Both the position numbers and the translations under genes were made by a program. From assembly GCF_037975245.1 (NCBI RefSeq), contig NC_092569.1, positions 17,651,501-17,715,500 on the forward strand: 64,000 nucleotides of DNA. Reading direction: 5' to 3'. Under the pieces are notes generated by a model that was given only the letters and a program-made list of their open reading frames with translations, was not told the origin of the DNA and did no database searches. Shown here piece after piece: positions 61,671 to 64,000 of this stretch (position 1 is its first letter; every line of letters begins with the position of its first letter). The DNA is from Apostichopus japonicus. Taxonomy: Eukaryota > Echinodermata > Holothuroidea > Aspidochirotida > Stichopodidae.

Positions 61671-61976
61671 GCCGCTTGTGTGTTCACAAAGCCATTCCAC
61701 GTAAGATAGCTTGAAACCACGCAACTAGTTACTGTTATGAATTCAGTTGTTGAACTCCCGAAACTTCACGAACTTGCTTAGCCCTATTATCAGTTCATCT
61801 TCAAATAGCATTGTCTTCATATAAAGGAATTGCTTAGATGAATTTACCTGACCATTTTCATATGCCGGACAAGGTGAGTTTAGGTTGCAAAGATTTAAAA
61901 GTAGTTTACAGAGAGGGTTCAGAGGTTTGTGATTAGGTTGATTTTATTAAAGAACAGTAGGCATATATCACTGATG

Positions 61977-62301
61977 CTGGCATAAGCTGTACCCGAGAGG
62001 TTGATATGTAGCAGTAAATTGTACAATGCATGGATGGAGGACTATATGGACACTTTGATGCAAGGAGATTCATTACTTACATTATTTATTCAATATTCAC
62101 AAACTTAGATGAAATAAGGAAAATGGGCAAAGTGATTCAGATAATTTTCAAATTGGCGAGATCACACTAACAAGACAAAGTGCCAAAAATGGACAATGGA
62201 GGAAATATTTTAATTTGCGCGTTATTAACAATAATTTCATAATTGGCGCTCGATCTCCCGAAACAGAACCAATTTGGGAAATCTCAAGAACATTTGACTG
62301 T
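61977..62301. other. Insertion of about 325 bp upstream of H, absent upstream of C
   Basis: The left copy reads CCCTGATGATTTTTTTTT near 14643. The right copy has CACTGATG, then about 325 bp, then ACTGTGATTTTTTTTT. The edges share CTG(A)TG. The insert has no recognisable coding content. Confidence 0.75.
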
Positions 62302-63076
62302 GATTTTTTTTTTTTTTTTAAAGTTTGAATGAACATTGATTAGTGAGGTTGATAAATCACAAGTTATCCGAGTTAAGTGTCTGAAAGCGTTGTTAAATTA
62401 CTGAGCTTACACATTTAGAAAGCTGTTTTATAGTGAGAAGACATATTCACAAGAAGCATAACTATGTCCAATCATATGAGGATTGTTTTTTCTTCTGTCT
62501 TTTAATGCACTGATGCCTTGTCAACTTGGAATTAGAGTAGTTTAAAAAACTAGTTGTATATAATACCGGTAAATTGAATTATATTAGATCCATATGTTGC
62601 AAGCACTTTTTGAATTAATCTTATCACAATGTTTTTTTTATGATATCTATTTAAAAGATTCTTGTCTCTTCACTAACATGATAAGGCACTTTTACACAAT
62701 ATAGCACAATAAGGCACAATATTTTTCAAATAAGGACATGGTGTTTCAAAGCTCAATATCGGAAACCACATAACTGGTGACACTGGTCAATTCAAGCCAA
62801 TGGAAATTAATTTACATCATGATTGGGTTAATTCTATTCAAACTGTTCACATATCCCTCTGCAATAGAAGCCTTTCATCATAAAGAGTCCTGTTGATTGG
62901 GCTAGAAAGGGATATATCCTTAGATAGACACTGAACGCTCACAAATATAATACATAACATATTATTCGTGTACGGTTGTCTATAAAATATGACAACGTTG
63001 AAGGCGTTAAAGTTTCCTGCTATAATCTACAATCTTTAGAAAATGAGGTCAATGGTACAAAATGGATCTTCTCCAC

Positions 63077-63220
63077 TACGGTTGTTAGGAAGCCATGTAT
63101 ATATTAATAAACATGTCACTCAAGGGTTAACTTCTATCGACAAGATTTACGATAATAGTTTCATTTCATCTTGAGCTGTTACCCTGAAAGCATCTATAGT
63201 AACCAGGACACCTTAGGAAG
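63077..63220 (+). promoter_or_regulatory. Conserved upstream block of gene H
   Basis: Near-identical to 15411-15554 upstream of gene C, including TACGGTTGTTAGG and CTTGAGCTGTTACCCTGAAA, with a TATAAA at 62981-62986. Confidence 0.5.
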
Positions 63221-63289
63221 ATGAAAATGATTTTCTTTCTTGTTATTGCCGCCTTAGTGGCAGGTACTCAAGTTTCAGCGAATGACATG
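63221..63289 (+). CDS. Gene H: exon 1 of a fibrinogen-domain gene (duplicate of C), 3' partial
   Basis: A signal-peptide exon encoding MKMIFFLVIAALVAG, then TQVSANDM, ends at a GTAAGT donor in phase 0. It differs from gene C exon 1 by one residue (Gly to Ala). In C the next exon is 3.2 kb downstream, so the remaining exons lie right of the window. Whether H shares the exon-5 nonsense codon of C cannot be seen here. Confidence 0.88.
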
Positions 63290-64000
63290 GTAAGTCTTTT
63301 CACTTAAAATACATTTCTTTTAACGTAAAGTCTTTTCAAATTTTACTGCCACCATACATTTTGCACTTTCAGATCGTTCAAAAGAAGCTCACGAAAACTA
63401 AGTTAAAAGCTGGTCAAGATAAATAAAATCAGCTTAATTTCAAGCAATTAAATGCCTTTCCTTCGAAATCTTTTTTCATTAATTTTATTTGTGTTCGTCA
63501 TAAAGATGAAACTCTGCCATTTTCTCTCTTTCTTTAAAACATAATGGGTCACTTCTAAGAAAGTTAGCCAAATTTAGGTATACATATTTAGTCATGTCAT
63601 TAATAGAGGTGCACCTAAACAAGAGACTTAAAGAATAGCTGAGGGAAATACCATTAAAAACAAATACAATTATAAGCTTATAAAGCTATAATTTTTGAGA
63701 AATCATACAAAAACACAAGTTAACATTTTCATTAATTTCACCACGCATAATATTTACAAAAATCTCAACTCGTAAGTAATTGTATACTATTAAGTAAAAA
63801 ATCAATCAAATCGTATCATGCTAATATCATCATTTCAGAATTCAATATTGTCCATTTCTCGAATGATAAACAAGTTAACAGGCTAGAAGCAATTTCTCAA
63901 TCTTAATTTTACAATTGCTGCTACTTTGAAATTTCCCAAATGATGATGTCCATAAGATATCTGATTTCATACATGCCAGCTATTCATATTTCATTCGTTA

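Larger units (their letters stand above)
59545..63076. other. Intergenic G-H
   Basis: Equivalent to 12300-15410 with the added 325-bp insertion. No coding sequence seen. Confidence 0.6.
47441..64000 (+). repeat. Right copy of long segmental duplication
   Basis: Matches 1-16333 and carries F (intron 1 onward), G and H exon 1. It is about 230 bp longer in net, from an insertion near 61977-62301, one near 57256-57388 and a 31-bp repeat expansion at 52779, offset by a deletion of about 480 bp in intron 1 of G. Confidence 0.95.

Overview
This is animal nuclear DNA: AT-rich, with long introns bounded by GT-AG, many (TA)n, (AAT)n and (CAT)n microsatellites, poly-C tracts and decayed transposons. 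The proteins encoded are secreted fibrinogen C-terminal (FBG/FReD) domain proteins. Their style (short N-terminus, a YFYQQPDYPRDC-type domain start, an MKIRP-type end) is what I associate with the fibrinogen-like proteins of sea cucumbers. I therefore infer a holothurian echinoderm; the species is not proven.

The window is a head-to-tail array of one gene family, all on the + strand. Each full gene has five coding exons: (1) signal peptide, (2) a short basic linker, (3) the first Cys-containing part of the FBG domain, (4) the conserved core, (5) the Ca-site/ligand-pocket end. Intron phases are 0, 1, 0, 1 in every copy. I label the loci A to H. A (630-4351) lacks exon 1, which lies left of the window. 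B (6369-12299) is intact. C (15555-21961) has a nonsense codon in exon 5. D (28535-28773) is an orphan exon 5. E (34300-40953) is intact. A 47-bp exon-3 relic lies at 46034. F (46503-51747) and G (53955-59544) are intact. H (63221 onward) shows only exon 1.

Two layers of duplication explain the layout. A recent one makes 1-16333 (A, B, start of C) and 47441-64000 (F, G, start of H) near-identical, with a repeat period of about 47.5 kb. An older one relates the 3' part and downstream flank of E (about 39.4-42.9 kb) to the D region (about 27.2-30.4 kb). The A/F pair differs in a telling way: the exon-3 differences are all silent and all make F match E (a gene-conversion pattern), while four of the five exon-5 differences change amino acids and all fall in one loop next to the predicted ligand pocket. 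That loop also varies in length among A to G. Together this looks like a diversifying family of secreted recognition lectins, but binding and immune function are inferred from the fold.

The rest is introns and intergenic DNA. I can support a non-LTR retrotransposon remnant (about 41.86-42.33 kb, minus strand), several tRNA-derived SINE-like pieces (3.2, 18.6, 32.7 and 50.6 kb), a terminal-inverted-repeat element with a 5-bp target duplication (22068-23770), a hAT-like candidate present in both long copies (13.5 and 60.7 kb), a SAP-domain-like relic (44.2 kb) and several local tandem repeats. The two long copies could be true tandem paralogs or two haplotypes wrongly joined in assembly; the sequence alone does not settle this.
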